A stretch of 64,000 nucleotides of DNA from CAJXSN01 sp947492235 (GCF_042492175.1 NZ_CP170453.1:1302001-1366000); one strand, 5' to 3'. Positions 15,692 through 25,256 are shown, numbered from the stretch's first letter. A program made the numbers and translations. The notes: a model not told the origin generated them from the letters alone.

Positions 15692-16261
15692 ATGGTCAAG
15701 CTCAACAAAATTTACACCCGCACCGGCGATGATGGCTCTACCGGCCTTGTGGATGGATCGCGCCGGGCCAAACACGATGCACGGATGGTCGCCATCGGCT
15801 TGGTGGATGAGGCGAACAGCGCGATCGGGCTGGCAGCAGCCTCTTTGGGCAATGGCCATCATGCCGATATTCTGTTCCGCATCCAGAACGATATGTTCGA
15901 TCTCGGCGCGGATATCGCCACCCCCGGCGAAGATTTTGAGCCGGGCGAGATGACGCTGCGCATGGTGCCTGCCCAGACCTATTGGCTGGAAACGACCATC
16001 GACGCGCTGAATGACCGGCTGGAGCCGCTCGCCAGTTTCGTCCTGCCCGGTGGCAGCGAGGCGGCGGCCCGCACCCATGTCGCGCGCGCCGGCACCCGCG
16101 CGGCGGAGCGCGGCGTGACAGCTCTGGCGGAGGCTGAGCCGGTCAATCCAGCAGCGCTGGCATACATCAATCGCCTGTCGGACCTTTTGTTTGTGCTCGC
16201 CCGCGTGCTCAACGATGATGGCAAGGCGGATGTGAAATGGGTGCCCGGACAAAACAGGTGA
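15692..16261 (+). CDS. Cob(I)yrinic acid a,c-diamide adenosyltransferase (PduO type)
   Basis: It transfers adenosyl from ATP to cob(I)alamin. At 189 residues it is the PduO/MMAB trimeric type. The ATP loop T-R-T-G-D-D-G-S-T-G-L is at residues 8-18. Helical signatures are D-E-A-N-S-A-I-G, R-x-x-V-x-x-A-x-T-R-A-x-E-R and Y-I-N-R-L-S-D-L-L-F-V-L-A-R. It probably supplies adenosylcobalamin to a mutase or ribonucleotide reductase elsewhere. The stop codon lies inside a three-copy 14-bp tandem repeat. Confidence 0.93.
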   Translation: MVKLNKIYTRTGDDGSTGLVDGSRRAKHDARMVAIGLVDEANSAIGLAAASLGNGHHADILFRIQNDMFDLGADIATPGEDFEPGEMTLRMVPAQTYWLETTIDALNDRLEPLASFVLPGGSEAAARTHVARAGTRAAERGVTALAEAEPVNPAALAYINRLSDLLFVLARVLNDDGKADVKWVPGQNR

Positions 16262-16298
16262 GCCAGAACCGGTAACCCAGAATAGGTGAGCCGGAACG
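16257..16298 (+). repeat. Three-copy 14-bp tandem repeat
   Basis: Three units in register, GGTGAGCCAGAACC, GGTAACCCAGAATA and GGTGAGCCGGAACG, give 42 bp. The first unit contains the TGA stop of the adenosyltransferase gene. Confidence 0.7.
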
Positions 16299-16368
16299 GC
16301 TAGCCTTCCCGTCCTCGCCCCGCTAACAGCGCCGTTTTGCTGCACTTGCGAAGAGACGGGAAAACATC

Positions 16369-17238
16369 ATGCAAACAATCGGGGTCATCGGGGCCGGACA
16401 AATGGGCCGCGGCATTGCGCAGACGGTTGCCGCGCACGGGATGAAGGTGTTGCTCGCCGATATCGATCTGGCGACCGCGCAGGCGTCCTTGGATGTGATT
16501 GACCGCGGGCTGGCCAAGCTGGTCGGACGCGGCAAGATGGAAGTGGCCGAGGCGGAAAGCCTGATGGGCCGGATCAGCGCAGTCGCCGATTACACGCCGA
16601 TGGCCGATGCCGACCTGATCATTGAAGCGGCGACCGAGAAAGAGCCGATCAAGCAAGCCATTTTCGAGAAGGCCGGAGAGATCCTGTCGCAGGGCGCGAT
16701 CCTCGCTTCCAACACCAGCTCCATCCCGATCACCCGGATGGCCAATTACTCCCCCGATCCGGAGCGGTTTATCGGCCTGCACTTCTTCAATCCAGTGCCT
16801 GTGATGGGCCTGATCGAAGTGATCCCCGGACTCGCTACCGATCCGCAGGTTACCGAACGGACTGTCGCCTTTGCCGAGGGTCTGGGCAAGCAGGTCGTCC
16901 TCTCGCAGGACGAGCCCGGCTTCGTGGTCAACCGCATTCTGCTGCCGATGATCAATGAAGCGGTGTTCGTGCTGGGCCAGTCGACTGCCAGCATCGAGGA
17001 TATCGACAAGGGCGCGCGGCTGGGCCTCAATCACCCGATGGGCCCGCTGCAACTGGCCGATTTCGTCGGACTGGATACCTGTCTCGACATCATCATGGTG
17101 CTCTACAACACTACAGGCGACAGCAAATATCGCCCCGCGCCGCTGTTGCAGAAATATGTCGAAGCGGGCTGGCTTGGCCGCAAGACCGGCAAGGGCTTTT
17201 ACGATTATTCGGGCGAAATGCCGGTCGCGACCCGTTAG
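16369..17238 (+). CDS. 3-hydroxybutyryl-CoA (3-hydroxyacyl-CoA) dehydrogenase
   Basis: A 289-residue short-type enzyme that interconverts 3-hydroxyacyl-CoA and acetoacetyl-CoA-type substrates with NAD(P). The Rossmann start I-G-V-I-G-A-G-Q-M-G-x-G-I-A is at residue 4. Catalytic regions are A-S-N-T-S-S-I-P-I-T, the His in I-G-L-H-F-F-N-P-V-P-V-M, and D-E-P-G-F-V-V-N-R. It stands alone, with the structured repeat at 17245-17353 just downstream. Confidence 0.93.
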   Translation: MQTIGVIGAGQMGRGIAQTVAAHGMKVLLADIDLATAQASLDVIDRGLAKLVGRGKMEVAEAESLMGRISAVADYTPMADADLIIEAATEKEPIKQAIFEKAGEILSQGAILASNTSSIPITRMANYSPDPERFIGLHFFNPVPVMGLIEVIPGLATDPQVTERTVAFAEGLGKQVVLSQDEPGFVVNRILLPMINEAVFVLGQSTASIEDIDKGARLGLNHPMGPLQLADFVGLDTCLDIIMVLYNTTGDSKYRPAPLLQKYVEAGWLGRKTGKGFYDYSGEMPVATR

Positions 17239-17244
17239 GTTCTG

Positions 17245-17353
17245 CGTCCGCCCATCCGGGCGGACGTCCTCGGTGCTGTTCCTCCCTGCAATCGAGCATC
17301 TGCGGGTGGCCGGTCGGCCTTTGGCGAGCCTTGCGGCTCGCGCTCGGCTATAA
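17245..17353 (+). repeat. Three-hairpin intergenic repeat, copy 1
   Basis: Hairpin 1 pairs CGTCCGCCC with GGGCGGACG around an ATCC loop (17245-17266). The middle is a conserved GGCC-GGTC-GGCC element (17308-17319). Hairpin 3 pairs GCGAGCC with GGCTCGC (17324-17341), and a conserved TATAATT-type tail follows. The homologous copy at 28138-28245 keeps the layout while the stem sequences differ. Confidence 0.75.
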
Positions 17354-17404
17354 TTTGGAACGTCCGAGGTTCCCTGTCCGTTGGTCGGGCAAAGGAGAAC
17401 AACA

Positions 17405-17749
17405 ATGTCCGATACCCGACCCGAAAGCCAGGAACAGCGCCAAGCCGGCCTCGCGCCCGAAACCCATAATGACGAGCAGGACGATCACCGCAGTCAGGCT
17501 CAGGAAGTGGCGCAGCAGGCGCAGGCGGTGACGACCGAGACGGTCAGCCCGACCGAGAGCACCAAAAAGGCCGACAGCTCGGACCCGATCGGCTCATCGG
17601 AGCAGGATACCATCGACCATATGCGCGACATGGAAAGCTCGGGCCGCGTGGATATGGATGCTTATGCGGGCGAGCCGAACCATGACGACAATGTCGATAA
17701 ATTCGGCCAATCCGCAAAGCTTGATGGCTTGCGCGGCGACGGCACGTAA
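17405..17749 (+). CDS. Acidic, hydrophilic, low-complexity protein
   Basis: This 114-residue protein is rich in Gln, Glu, Asp, Ser and Thr and has no hydrophobic segment or Cys, so it is probably largely disordered. AAAGGAG sits 7 bp before the ATG at 17405, a strong ribosome binding site. Composition resembles small stress or hydrophilin-type proteins, but no domain is recognised. It converges directly with the YidH-like gene, with adjacent stops and no spacer. Confidence 0.7.
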   Translation: MSDTRPESQEQRQAGLAPETHNDEQDDHRSQAQEVAQQAQAVTTETVSPTESTKKADSSDPIGSSEQDTIDHMRDMESSGRVDMDAYAGEPNHDDNVDKFGQSAKLDGLRGDGT

Positions 17750-18175
17750 TCAGCCGCCGCTTAGCGGCCCTGCATCGTGCAGGACCCATAAAGCCATCGC
17801 GAGCAGGACAGCGCCTGCCGACACGCCCCAGCCTATCCAGCGAATGCTGGGTATCTGGGGGGCGTTCATTTCATGCGCGGTCAGGCGCTCGAAAGTGCGG
17901 CAGGCCCGGCGCTCGGCAGTATAGGCCACCACTGCGCCGAGCAGGATAAACGCCGTTGCAATGGCCCGGGCGAGCCACGGCGGGTCGAATTCGCCGAACA
18001 CGGCGCGGAAAGCGAGGCCGATGCCGATGGCGGCGAAGGCCGTCCGCATCCAACCTGCAAAAGTCCGCTCCATCGCCATGATATTGCGGTCTTCAGCCAG
18101 ATCGGTGCGTTCGGATGCGAGATCGTTGCTGTCCTCGCCATCATGCTTGGACGGGGCTTTGTCTGGAGTGCTCAT
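17750..18175 (-). CDS. DUF202/YidH-family inner membrane protein
   Basis: A 141-residue protein with a hydrophilic N-terminus (1-28) and the DUF202 signature E-R-T-x-L-A-x-x-R-N-x-x-A-x-E-R-T-x-x-x-W-x-R-T-A. Three transmembrane segments follow. The family is of unknown function. It is convergent with the acidic protein gene and follows the 18201-18629 gene on the same strand. Confidence 0.85.
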   Translation of the reverse strand: MSTPDKAPSKHDGEDSNDLASERTDLAEDRNIMAMERTFAGWMRTAFAAIGIGLAFRAVFGEFDPPWLARAIATAFILLGAVVAYTAERRACRTFERLTAHEMNAPQIPSIRWIGWGVSAGAVLLAMALWVLHDAGPLSGG

Positions 18176-18200
18176 GCAGCTTCAACGCATGAGACAGCAA

Positions 18201-18629
18201 TCAGGGTTCCTGAACCTCGACTACCACCGGATCGGCATCGGAAGCGCTGGCTCCTACTTCTTCGGCCACGACCGCGACGACCTCACCCTCGGCGGGATTG
18301 TCGAAGGCTGGTGAGGGGTCGAAGCCCGACGCGTCGTCAATCAGGCTTTCGTCTTCGGCAAATCCGGCGGCGGATGGCGGAGCGGGCGGAGCGGCTTGCG
18401 CCGAGGGCGCTTGTGATGACGCGGGCGACGAAGCGGGCTGCGGGGCCATTTTTGAGGCAGGCGCCCGTTCTTCGGACGAGGCACCGCGGGCCTTCTCTGC
18501 CCATGCCTGTGTCGCGCCCGTCAGCGCGCCTTCATTCTCGTCCGTGCCGACCAGGCCTGCAACACCGGCCAGGACCAGCCCGACAATGGCAAGCGCTGCA
18601 ACGCGCGGAGAAAGAATCTGGCTTGACAT
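18201..18629 (-). CDS. Hypothetical single-span Ala/Pro-rich protein
   Basis: This 142-residue protein starts with a short cytoplasmic stretch, then one hydrophobic segment (about residues 9-27). About 110 residues rich in Ala, Pro, Ser and Glu follow and look disordered and probably periplasmic. The ATG at 18629 is preferred to a GTG 9 bp upstream. No family is recognised. Codon-position bias favours this strand over the opposite open frame. Confidence 0.55.
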   Translation of the reverse strand: MSSQILSPRVAALAIVGLVLAGVAGLVGTDENEGALTGATQAWAEKARGASSEERAPASKMAPQPASSPASSQAPSAQAAPPAPPSAAGFAEDESLIDDASGFDPSPAFDNPAEGEVVAVVAEEVGASASDADPVVVEVQEP

Positions 18630-18698
18630 GAGCGGCACGCTAACCGGTAACGCGTTAAGCTTTGGTTGCGGTTGCTTGGGCTGGCAGGTCAGGCCCGC

Positions 18699-21320
18699 TC
18701 AGCTCTCGTCCGACAGCCTTTTGAGCTCGTAAAGTTTCTCCAGCGCCTCGCGCGGGCTGAGCGCATCCACATCGAGCGCTGCAAATGCCTCGGCCAGCGG
18801 ATCGCCCTGCTCGCCCGGATCATCGGGCAGAGCGGCGGCAAACAGCGGCAGATCGCCCAGGCCCGCGGCCAGACCGCCCGTTTCCTCGCGGCCCTTTTCC
18901 AGCTTCTCCAGCACCGACTTTGCCCGCGCGACCACCGGTGGCGGCACGCCTGCCAGTTTCGCCACGGCGAGGCCATAGCTGCGGTCTGCCGGGCCGGTGG
19001 CGAGTTCGTGCAGCAGCACCAGATCGCCCTTCCATTCGCGGGCGCGAACATGGTGCAGGCTGAGCGCGTCGCAGCTTTCAGCCAGACGCGACAGCTCGTG
19101 ATAATGCGTAGCAAACAGGCAGCGGCTGCGGTTGGTCTCGTGCACCGCCTCCACCACGGCCCATGCCAGCGCCAGCCCGTCATAGGTGGAGGTGCCGCGC
19201 CCCACTTCGTCCAGAATAACGAAACTGCGTTCCGTTGCCTGGCTCAGGATCGCGGCGGTCTCGACCATTTCGACCATGAAGGTGGAGCGGCCCCGCGCCA
19301 GATTGTCCGATGCGCCAACGCGGCTGAACAGCCGGTCGACCAGTCCGATCCGCGCAGCGCTGGCGGGTACGTATCCCCCAGCTTGCGCGAGCAGCACGAT
19401 CAGCGCGTTCTGACGCAGGAAGGTCGATTTACCGCCCATATTCGGGCCGCCAATCAGCCACAGGCGATCATCGGAGGCCAGCGTGCAATCATTCGGGACA
19501 AACCGCTCGCCAGACTTTGCCAGCGCGCTTTCCACCACCGGGTGGCGGCCTGCCTCGATGCGGAGGCAGGGCTCCTCAAGTATCTCGGGCCGCGCCCAGT
19601 CGCCCTCTGCTGCGCGCTCCGCCTGTCCGGCGGCAACATCGATCCGGGCGAGGGCATCGGCGGTTCTGGCAATGGCTTCGCGGCTGGCGGTGACATGCTC
19701 CACCAGTTCCTCGAAATGCGCTTCCTCGGCCGCCAGTGCCCGCCCGCCCGCTTCGCTGATCCGCCCAGCTTCCTCGTGCAATTGCAGCGAATTGAACCGC
19801 ACCGCCCCGGCCATGGTCTGGCGGTGGGTGAAACCGCTATCGGGCGCCATCAGGGCGTCGGCGCTCTTTGCCGGAACCTCGATGAAGTAGCCCAGCACGC
19901 CATTGTGCTTGATCTTCAGCCGGTCGATCCCCGTCTCGCCGCGATAGCGGGCCTCCAACGAAGCAATCGCGCGGCGGGCGTTGCCAGAGACATCGCGCAA
20001 CTCGTCCAGCGCTGCATCGAAGCCTGAAGCGATATAGCCGCCTTGGTCGCGCGAGGTGGGCGGGGCAGGCACCAGCGCGCGCTGCAAATGATCCACCAGT
20101 GCCCCGTGTCCGCCGAGTGCGGGCAGCAGCGTGTCGAACAGGGTAGGCCGGTCCTGCTGGCCGGAAAGGTAGTCACGCAGCCGCCGCGCTTCGGACAGGC
20201 CGTCGCGCACTTGCCCGATATCGCGCGGGCTGCCTCGGCCCGCCACGATGCGGCCCAGTGCCCGCCCGATATCGGGCACGCCGCGCAAAACCTCGCGCAG
20301 ATCGGCGCGCAGGATCGGGTCATCATGGAAGAACCGGACCAGTGCGAGCCGGTCTTCGATGGCCTGCCGCTCACACAAAGGCGCGCCCAGATCCTCCGCC
20401 AGCTGGCGCGCGCCCGCGCCGGTCACACAGCGGTCGATCGCGGCCAGCAGGCTCCCTTCGCGCCCGCCGTTCTGGGCGCTGAGGATTTCGAGGCTGGAGC
20501 GGGTGGCACCGTCCATCGCCATATGCGCAGAGCGGCCCCGCGCCACAGGCGGCAACAGCAGAGGCAGTTTCCCGCGCCCCGCATGGTCGAGATAGGCAAT
20601 CAGTCCGCCTGCCGCCGCCAACATGGCCCGCGTGAACTGCCCGAATCCGTCCAGCGCTGCGACCGAGTGGATGGTCTTCAGCCGCCGCTCCCCGTCCTCG
20701 CTCGAAAATTCGGTTTTGGCGCGCTCGAACGCGTCCGCCGGGGCCTGCGCCCAATCCTCCGGTACAACCGTCTCGCTCGGACCCAATCGCGCCAAGGCAG
20801 CATCCAGTGCATGCGGCTCGATTTCCTCCAGCACCATGCGCCCGGTGGAAATATCGACCGAGGCCAGCCCTACACTGCCACGCACTTCGCACGCCGCTGC
20901 CAGAACATTGGCTGCGCGCGGTTCCAGCAGAGCATCCTCGGTCAAGGTGCCCGCCGTCACGAAGCGCACAATATTGCGGGCGACCAGCACTTTGGACGCG
21001 GGCTTGCCATCGGCCTTGGCGCGGGCCTTGGCTTCTTCAGGCGTCTCAGTCTGTTCGGCAATTGCCACCCGGCATCCGGCCTTAATCAGCCGGGCGAGAT
21101 AGCCCTCTGCCGAATGCACGGGCACACCGCACATCGGCACCGGCTCTCCGTTCTTTTCTCCGCGTGCCGTCAGCGCAATGTCGAGAATCCCGGCAGCGAC
21201 CTTCGCATCATCGAAAAACAGCTCGAAGAAATCGCCCATCCGGTAGAACAGCAGGCAATCGCCGGCCTCTTCCTTCAGCGCGCCATATTGCGCCATCATC
21301 GGGGTTAACTTGCCTGCCAC
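18699..21320 (-). CDS. mutS: DNA mismatch repair protein MutS
   Basis: A full-length 873-residue MutS that recognises mismatches and recruits MutL. The mismatch-binding motif G-D-F-F-E-L-F (the Phe-x-Glu wedge region) lies at about residues 29-35. Connector, lever and clamp domains follow. The ATPase has Walker A G-G-P-N-M-G-G-K-S-T near residue 623, D-E-x-G-R-G-T-S-T-Y-D-G-L-A and the conserved H-Y-H-E-L. It is divergent from maeB across 117 bp. Confidence 0.97.
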   Translation of the reverse strand: MAGKLTPMMAQYGALKEEAGDCLLFYRMGDFFELFFDDAKVAAGILDIALTARGEKNGEPVPMCGVPVHSAEGYLARLIKAGCRVAIAEQTETPEEAKARAKADGKPASKVLVARNIVRFVTAGTLTEDALLEPRAANVLAAACEVRGSVGLASVDISTGRMVLEEIEPHALDAALARLGPSETVVPEDWAQAPADAFERAKTEFSSEDGERRLKTIHSVAALDGFGQFTRAMLAAAGGLIAYLDHAGRGKLPLLLPPVARGRSAHMAMDGATRSSLEILSAQNGGREGSLLAAIDRCVTGAGARQLAEDLGAPLCERQAIEDRLALVRFFHDDPILRADLREVLRGVPDIGRALGRIVAGRGSPRDIGQVRDGLSEARRLRDYLSGQQDRPTLFDTLLPALGGHGALVDHLQRALVPAPPTSRDQGGYIASGFDAALDELRDVSGNARRAIASLEARYRGETGIDRLKIKHNGVLGYFIEVPAKSADALMAPDSGFTHRQTMAGAVRFNSLQLHEEAGRISEAGGRALAAEEAHFEELVEHVTASREAIARTADALARIDVAAGQAERAAEGDWARPEILEEPCLRIEAGRHPVVESALAKSGERFVPNDCTLASDDRLWLIGGPNMGGKSTFLRQNALIVLLAQAGGYVPASAARIGLVDRLFSRVGASDNLARGRSTFMVEMVETAAILSQATERSFVILDEVGRGTSTYDGLALAWAVVEAVHETNRSRCLFATHYHELSRLAESCDALSLHHVRAREWKGDLVLLHELATGPADRSYGLAVAKLAGVPPPVVARAKSVLEKLEKGREETGGLAAGLGDLPLFAAALPDDPGEQGDPLAEAFAALDVDALSPREALEKLYELKRLSDES

Positions 21321-21437
21321 ATATCGGGCGTAGCGGCACCTCCGGCGATTCGGGAGTCGCGGCGCTCACGCTTTCCCCTATCGCCGCACCCGCGCCCGCG
21401 TTAAGTGCCGCACCAAATCAAGCAAAAGGGTTGCCGC

Positions 21438-23714
21438 ATGGCCGACGAGACTAGTCCCAACGAGAAGCAGGCAGGCTTCACCGCGCGCGAGGCGCTGTTT
21501 TACCACGAGACGATCCGGCCCGGTAAGATCGAGATTATCGCCAGCAAGCCGATGGCGACGCAGCGGGACTTGTCGCTCGCCTATTCGCCCGGTGTTGCGG
21601 CTCCGGTGGAGGCGATTGCCGCGAACCCTGCAGACGCCGCGAAATACACCGCGCGCTCCAATCTGGTGGCGGTGATTTCCAACGGAACCGCGATCCTCGG
21701 CCTCGGCAATCTGGGCGCGCTGGCGTCGAAGCCGGTGATGGAAGGCAAGGCGGTGCTGTTCAAACGCTTCGCCGATGTGGACTCGATCGATATCGAGCTC
21801 GACACGGAAGATCCGGACAAGTTCATCGAAGCGGTCGCGCTGATGGAACCGAGCTTTGGCGGTATCAATCTGGAGGATATCGCCGCGCCCGAATGCTTCA
21901 TTATCGAGCAGGCTTTGCGCGAGCGGATGAACATTCCGGTGATGCATGACGATCAGCACGGCACCGCGATTATTGCGGCGGCGGGCCTGATCAATGCTGC
22001 TCACCTGACGGGCCGCGATCTGAAGGATTGCCGCATGGTCGTGAACGGGGCGGGGGCCAGTGCGCTGGCCTGTACCGCGCTGATCAAGGCGCTGGGGATC
22101 CGCCACGAAAACGTCATCGTCTGCGACCGGAAGGGGCCGATTTATCCGGGCCGCGAGAATGTCGACCAGTGGAAGAGCGCGCATGCCGTCCCGACCGAGG
22201 CGCGCAGTCTGGAGGAAGCGCTGGAGGGCGCAGATATTTTCCTCGGCCTGTCAGCCGCCGGTGCCTTGAAGCCGGAATGGGTGGAGAAAATGGCGGACAA
22301 TCCGATCATTTTCGCCATGGCCAATCCCGTGCCGGAAATCATGCCGGACGAGGCCAAGGCCGTGCGCCCCGATGCGATCATCGCCACCGGGCGCAGTGAT
22401 TATCCCAACCAGGTCAACAATGTGCTGGGCTTCCCCTTCATTTTCCGCGGCGCGCTGGATGTGCGGGCCACCGCCATCAATGAGGAAATGAAGATCGCCG
22501 CCGCCAATGCGATTGCCGAGCTGGCCCGCGAGCGGGTGCCCGAGGAAGTCGCCGCGGCTTACGGGATCAACCACCAGTTCGGGCAGGATTACATCATCCC
22601 CGCCCCGTTCGATCCGCGTTTGATGGAGGTCGTCTCCAGCGCCGTGGCCAAGGCCGCAATGGACAGCGGCGTGGCCCAGGACAGCATCGAGGATTTCGAT
22701 GCCTACCGCACCAGCCTGAAGGCGCGTCTCAATCCCACCACCTCTGTCCTGACGCGGGTGTATGAAGACGCGAAGGCCAACCCGAAGCGGGTGGTGTTTG
22801 CCGAGGCGGAAGAAGAGGTGATGCTGCGCGCGGCCATCCAGTTCCGCGATTTCGGCTATGGCGAGCCGGTGCTGGTCGGGCGGACCGAGAAGGTGAAGGC
22901 CAAGCTGCGCGAACTGGCAGTCGACGATCCTGACAGCTATATTATCGAGAACTCCAAGACGTCGGACAAAGTACCGGCCATGGCGGACTATCTCTATAAA
23001 CGCCTGCAACGGCGCGGGTTTACCGAGCGCGATGTGGGCCGGATGGTCAATCAGGAGCGGAATGTCTTTTCTGCGCTGCTGGTCGCGCTGGGCCACGGCG
23101 ACGCGATGATTTCCGGCATGACGCGGACCTTTGCGCAAACGGCGCGCGAAGTGAATCTGGTGCTCGATCCCAAGCCTGATGCGCTGTCTTTCGGCATCCA
23201 TATGATGATCGGCAAGCATCACACCACCTTCATGGCGGATACAACTATCAACGAACGACCTTCGGCCGAGGATCTGGCGTTCATTGCAAAGGAAACCGCT
23301 GCGGTGGCCCGCCGCATGGGGCACGAGCCGCGGGTCGCGTTCCTCTCCTATTCCACCTTCGGCAATCCGTCGGGCAAATGGCTGGAGAACATCCGCGAGG
23401 CCGTGGCCATTCTGGACGCAGAGGACCCGGGCTTCGAATATGAAGGCGAAATGGCGCCCGACGCTGCGCTCAATCCCAAGGTGATGGAGCTCTATCCGTT
23501 CAGCCGTCTGTCCGCGCAGGCCAATGTGCTGATCATGCCGGGCCTGCAATCGGCCAATCTGTCAGCCAAGCTGCTGCGCGAACTGGGCGGCGATGCCACC
23601 ATCGGCCCGATGCTGATCGGGATGGAGAAGCCGGTGCAGATCGCCCCGATGACAGCGCTCGCGCCTGATGTCTTGACGCTGGCCGTGCTCGCGGCGGCGG
23701 GCGTTGTGGGGTAG
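21438..23714 (+). CDS. maeB: NADP-dependent malic enzyme with C-terminal phosphotransacetylase-like domain
   Basis: A 758-residue MaeB-type malic enzyme that decarboxylates malate to pyruvate and CO2 with NADP. Residues 1 to about 425 are the malic enzyme, with S-P-G-V-A-x-P, D-D-Q-H-G-T-A-I-I, N-G-A-G-A-S-A and A-N-P-x-P-E-I-x-P motifs. From about residue 430 a phosphate-acetyltransferase-like domain serves as an acetyl-CoA-sensing regulatory part in this family. The ATG at 21438 fits the family N-terminus. Confidence 0.95.
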   Translation: MADETSPNEKQAGFTAREALFYHETIRPGKIEIIASKPMATQRDLSLAYSPGVAAPVEAIAANPADAAKYTARSNLVAVISNGTAILGLGNLGALASKPVMEGKAVLFKRFADVDSIDIELDTEDPDKFIEAVALMEPSFGGINLEDIAAPECFIIEQALRERMNIPVMHDDQHGTAIIAAAGLINAAHLTGRDLKDCRMVVNGAGASALACTALIKALGIRHENVIVCDRKGPIYPGRENVDQWKSAHAVPTEARSLEEALEGADIFLGLSAAGALKPEWVEKMADNPIIFAMANPVPEIMPDEAKAVRPDAIIATGRSDYPNQVNNVLGFPFIFRGALDVRATAINEEMKIAAANAIAELARERVPEEVAAAYGINHQFGQDYIIPAPFDPRLMEVVSSAVAKAAMDSGVAQDSIEDFDAYRTSLKARLNPTTSVLTRVYEDAKANPKRVVFAEAEEEVMLRAAIQFRDFGYGEPVLVGRTEKVKAKLRELAVDDPDSYIIENSKTSDKVPAMADYLYKRLQRRGFTERDVGRMVNQERNVFSALLVALGHGDAMISGMTRTFAQTAREVNLVLDPKPDALSFGIHMMIGKHHTTFMADTTINERPSAEDLAFIAKETAAVARRMGHEPRVAFLSYSTFGNPSGKWLENIREAVAILDAEDPGFEYEGEMAPDAALNPKVMELYPFSRLSAQANVLIMPGLQSANLSAKLLRELGGDATIGPMLIGMEKPVQIAPMTALAPDVLTLAVLAAAGVVG

Positions 23715-23803
23715 GGTCTCTAATTTCCTTCGACAACGATGGAGCATGCACGGGGGCGTGGCTCCATCAGACAATTGAAGCCAATTTTTGATCGCCCAGG
23801 ATC

Positions 23804-25162
23804 CTAACTTCCCGCGTGCAAGGCAAGCAGATCAAGAGCATTGTCACGCATGGTGTCGCTACGCTTGAGTACATCGTCCAAGCTGTAGGCCAGACGAATG
23901 TCCGGCCGTACAGCTTCATCAATTGACAGGCTGGGCGCAGCGACATCGAAGCGCATTCTGGCCACGGTGTAAGTAATGCCGGAATGACTTGCCGCCAGAC
24001 GGATTTTTCCGTCCGACGTTGATTTGCCACCTCCTGACGGCTCTCCGATCAGCGTCGCAATATTGTTTTCTTTGGCGAGCGCGAGGAAATGCGACACTGA
24101 TGACACGGTTGGCCCGTCCATCAATATATAGGTTGGCCCCTCGAAACCTGTGCTGATCGGACGCTGCAATTCCTGCAGACCTTCGTTGCCCCGCGGATCC
24201 GAAATTTCGTTGTCGAAGTAAGCGAATGGCTCTTTGGCCAAGTGCCGCAACAGATAGCTGCCAACCAGACCCGATCCACCCAATACACCGCGCACATCGA
24301 TCAGGAGGCCTGCCCTGTTGCTTGCTGCCAGATCATCAAATGCTGCTGCGGTGAAATCTGCAAATATCTGCCCATCACTGCCGTAATAGTCGAACGAACG
24401 GATGGTCATAATCCCAATATTGCGCTGTTCGTCGATCGAGTAGCAAAGGGACTCCTGACACTCCGCCTGAGGACTAATGATTGGCTTTGGACTGAAATCC
24501 TCAAGCGGGGCGAGCGTGATGGGCTTCGTGTCCCCACGCACAGTAAGCTCGTAGGATTCGGCGAAATTCAAAGCATAAGTGAGGTAGGATGTTGCGTAGA
24601 AGTTGAACGCGGGCTCCTTGAAATTCGGGATATTGGTATCGGCGCCGATATGCGCGAATATCTCGTTTCTCAAATCGGCCACGGAGATGCCGTTGATTGA
24701 CACGATTTCCTGACCAATCGAAAGCTGGTCGGCGTTGGATAGCGGGTCCATGATAAACAGGCGTCCGCCATACATGCGGACTTCAACCGGGAAACGTTGG
24801 CCCACCTCGATCAGAGCGTCTTCTTGATTGAAATGCGGCATGCTGGAATGCGCGCAGCCTATGCTGGCGAGTATTCCACTCATCGCCCACAGCAGGTCGG
24901 CCCGATTTGCGTTCTCATCTAAAGATGCGGTCCCTTCTGCGACCAACTCATCGAAGCGCTCTTCGGAAATCACGCGGAAAGGCCGTGGGTGGTGAAGTTT
25001 GATGTTGCTTGCCAGTTCGGTAAGATCCTCGCGCATCAGGGCGGGACTCATCTTCAGGACCGGCGTCGCCTCCTCCTTCGCCTCAGCTTGGAAAATCGGC
25101 AATGTCAGGCACGACAAGGATGCAGTGGCAGCCAGCATAGAGGCGAGAATTCTTGATTTCAC
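23804..25162 (-). CDS. Secreted S41-family (tail-specific protease-like) hydrolase
   Basis: This 452-residue protein has a signal peptide (about 1-28), an N-terminal helical domain, a PDZ-like region (G-Q-E-I-V-S-I-N-G-I near residue 155) and an S41-type core. The core shows I-D-V-R-G-V-L-G-G-S-G, the Ser-rich nucleophile segment P-T-V-S-S-V-S-H-F, and I-G-E-P-S-G-G-G-K-S. The catalytic set is not the textbook S-A-S-A-A-E plus Lys, so activity is uncertain. Base composition is clearly AT-richer than the flanks. It is divergent from the AraC-type regulator. Confidence 0.8.
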   Translation of the reverse strand: MKSRILASMLAATASLSCLTLPIFQAEAKEEATPVLKMSPALMREDLTELASNIKLHHPRPFRVISEERFDELVAEGTASLDENANRADLLWAMSGILASIGCAHSSMPHFNQEDALIEVGQRFPVEVRMYGGRLFIMDPLSNADQLSIGQEIVSINGISVADLRNEIFAHIGADTNIPNFKEPAFNFYATSYLTYALNFAESYELTVRGDTKPITLAPLEDFSPKPIISPQAECQESLCYSIDEQRNIGIMTIRSFDYYGSDGQIFADFTAAAFDDLAASNRAGLLIDVRGVLGGSGLVGSYLLRHLAKEPFAYFDNEISDPRGNEGLQELQRPISTGFEGPTYILMDGPTVSSVSHFLALAKENNIATLIGEPSGGGKSTSDGKIRLAASHSGITYTVARMRFDVAAPSLSIDEAVRPDIRLAYSLDDVLKRSDTMRDNALDLLALHAGS

Positions 25163-25224
25163 CGGGGTATCTCCGTTTAGAAAATCGCATGGTCCTGCTA
25201 TGCGACCCCGCCTGCGAAGTCTTA

Positions 25225-25256
25225 TCGATTTCGCGCTTAAACCTGTCGATTTCGCG
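25225..25256 (+). promoter_or_regulatory. Phased direct repeats, probable AraC-type operator
   Basis: Two perfect copies of TCGATTTCGCG start at 25225 and 25246, exactly 21 bp apart. Direct repeats on one helix face two turns apart are the classic layout for AraC/XylS dimers. They sit between the S41 gene and the divergent AraC-type regulator gene. Confidence 0.6.

Noticed and set aside
14576..16345. A 589-codon open frame on the minus strand across gluQ, the HIG1 gene and the adenosyltransferase gene
   Set aside because: It is antisense to three recognisable proteins, is rich in Arg, Gln and His as shadow frames are in high-GC DNA, and matches no family.
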